Shown here one piece after another: positions 6,894-7,651 of a DNA stretch of 7,651 bases. The stretch is taken from contig DCSU01000135.1 in assembly GCA_002325785.1 (NCBI GenBank), positions 28,970-36,620 of the forward strand, written 5' to 3'. The first letter of the stretch is position 1. Every line of letters begins with the position of its first letter. A program made the translations under genes and the position numbers. A model generated the notes under the pieces. The model saw only the letters and a list, made by a program, of their open reading frames with translations, was not told the origin of the DNA and made no database searches. The stretch is from Bacteroidales bacterium UBA1458 (lineage in GTDB: Bacteria > Bacteroidota > Bacteroidia > Bacteroidales > VadinHA17).

Positions 6894-7651
6894 ATGCGCC
6901 TAAAGACCACACTTGCCGCAATACTCCTTTCGGCACTCCTGCCGGAGGCTGTCGCACAGGAGTTTGATACAACCATGGTGGGGATCCACCAGGCAGAGAG
7001 TGAGTTCTGGGCCCAAATGCCTGACACTGCCAATGCAACAGGTGTGTTTTCAACTTTGGTACCGTCAGTACTCAAGAGCAGGAGTGCCGGGGAACTGACG
7101 CATAAGGTCTTCGGATGGCATCCGTACTGGGCAAATGCAAATGCGTATATGTCATATGATTATGAAGCCCTGTCGCACATTGCATTCTTCAGCTATGAGG
7201 TTGACACAGCAACCGGAGGTTATACCACGCTGAGAGGATGGGACACCACCCCCATTATCAGCTATGCTCACCAGAGAGGCGTGAAGGTGATACTGACCGT
7301 TACAAACTTCGGCTCACAACGCAACACTGAACTGCTGACAGACACTGCAAAACAGTGGAACCTGATCAACACCCTCATTCTCCAGTTGCAATCGCGCAAC
7401 GGCGACGGCGTGAACTTTGACTTCGAGACCGTCCCTGCAGCACAGAAGGCCAATATGGTCAGCTTCTGCCGTAGAGCCGTGAAAGGCATTAAGGCAGCGT
7501 TACCAACGGCCGAGATATCACTTGCCACCCCGGCAGTGAACTGGTCGGAAGGATGGGATCTGGGCTCACTGGCGGGTATCTGTGACTATATAATAATGAT
7601 GGGGTACAACTACTACTGGAGCGGATCAGCCACAGCCGGACCGGTGGCGCC
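6894..7651 (+). CDS. Secreted glycoside hydrolase family 18 protein, probable peptidoglycan glucosaminidase (3' end missing)
   Basis: The frame is open from the ATG at 6894 to the right edge, giving 252 residues; the C-terminus is missing. A signal peptide is clear: basic MRLK, a hydrophobic core, and a likely cleavage after AVA at residue 21. The rest shows GH18 TIM-barrel landmarks: KVFGWHPYWA (71-80), a LSHIAFFSYEV strand (93-103), GVKVILTVTNFG (129-140), the active-site strand DGVNFDFE (161-168) with Glu168 as the expected acid, and YIIMMGYNYYWSG (242-254 region, ending in AGPVA at the edge). The motif has Asn where chitinases usually have the first inner Asp of DxxDxDxE; DGVN-DFE is typical of SleL/YaaH-like enzymes that cut peptidoglycan beside GlcNAc. 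It sits 23 bp after the GntR gene, within the MurNAc operon, which supports a cell-wall rather than chitin substrate. A chitinase or a non-catalytic member is less likely. Confidence 0.86.
   Translation, partial: MRLKTTLAAILLSALLPEAVAQEFDTTMVGIHQAESEFWAQMPDTANATGVFSTLVPSVLKSRSAGELTHKVFGWHPYWANANAYMSYDYEALSHIAFFSYEVDTATGGYTTLRGWDTTPIISYAHQRGVKVILTVTNFGSQRNTELLTDTAKQWNLINTLILQLQSRNGDGVNFDFETVPAAQKANMVSFCRRAVKGIKAALPTAEISLATPAVNWSEGWDLGSLAGICDYIIMMGYNYYWSGSATAGPVA

Noticed and set aside
6409..7053. Long open frame on the minus strand (214 codons) opposite the GntR and GH18 genes
   Set aside because: It overlaps two well-supported genes on the other strand, has no recognisable motif, and its composition is that of an antisense shadow of GC-rich codons.

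Overview
The window looks like a chromosomal piece from a member of Bacteroidota, most likely an anaerobic Bacteroidales-type organism. The pointers are a MurK-type kinase next to MurQ, a large secreted amidase with a golvesin-like domain (often labelled 'xanthan lyase' in this phylum), start codons without Shine-Dalgarno sequences, and two exact matches to the phylum's -7 promoter element TAnnTTTG in the only sizeable intergenic region. I see no mobile element, rRNA, tRNA or CRISPR array. Coding density is high.

Layout: two genes on the minus strand fill 1-4193, namely a family 2 glycosyltransferase that runs off the left edge and, upstream of it with a 6 bp gap, a 1006-residue secreted N-acetylmuramoyl-L-alanine amidase-like protein. 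A divergent AT-rich promoter region of about 200 bp (4194-4396) follows. Four plus-strand genes then lie close together (gaps of 4, 52 and 23 bp): a BadF/BcrA-type amino-sugar kinase (probable murK), murQ, a FadR-type GntR regulator, and a secreted glycoside hydrolase family 18 protein cut by the right edge.

Read together, five of the six genes fit one job, the breakdown and reuse of peptidoglycan. The secreted amidase would strip stem peptides from muramic acid. The GH18 enzyme, whose active-site motif is of the type found in spore peptidoglycan glucosaminidases, would cut the glycan. The kinase would phosphorylate MurNAc (and perhaps GlcNAc), and MurQ would convert MurNAc-6-phosphate to GlcNAc-6-phosphate and D-lactate. 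The GntR protein is the obvious candidate regulator. A symmetric GT-N3-AC site, the shape expected for a GntR operator, lies between the two divergent promoters, so one regulator could control both arms. No transporter for MurNAc or muropeptides is visible; if there is one, it lies outside the window. The glycosyltransferase is probably only a co-transcribed neighbour, although it is unusual in carrying a degenerate first GT domain.

The pathway assignment rests on family motifs read by eye. The joint regulation and the substrate choices are inference.
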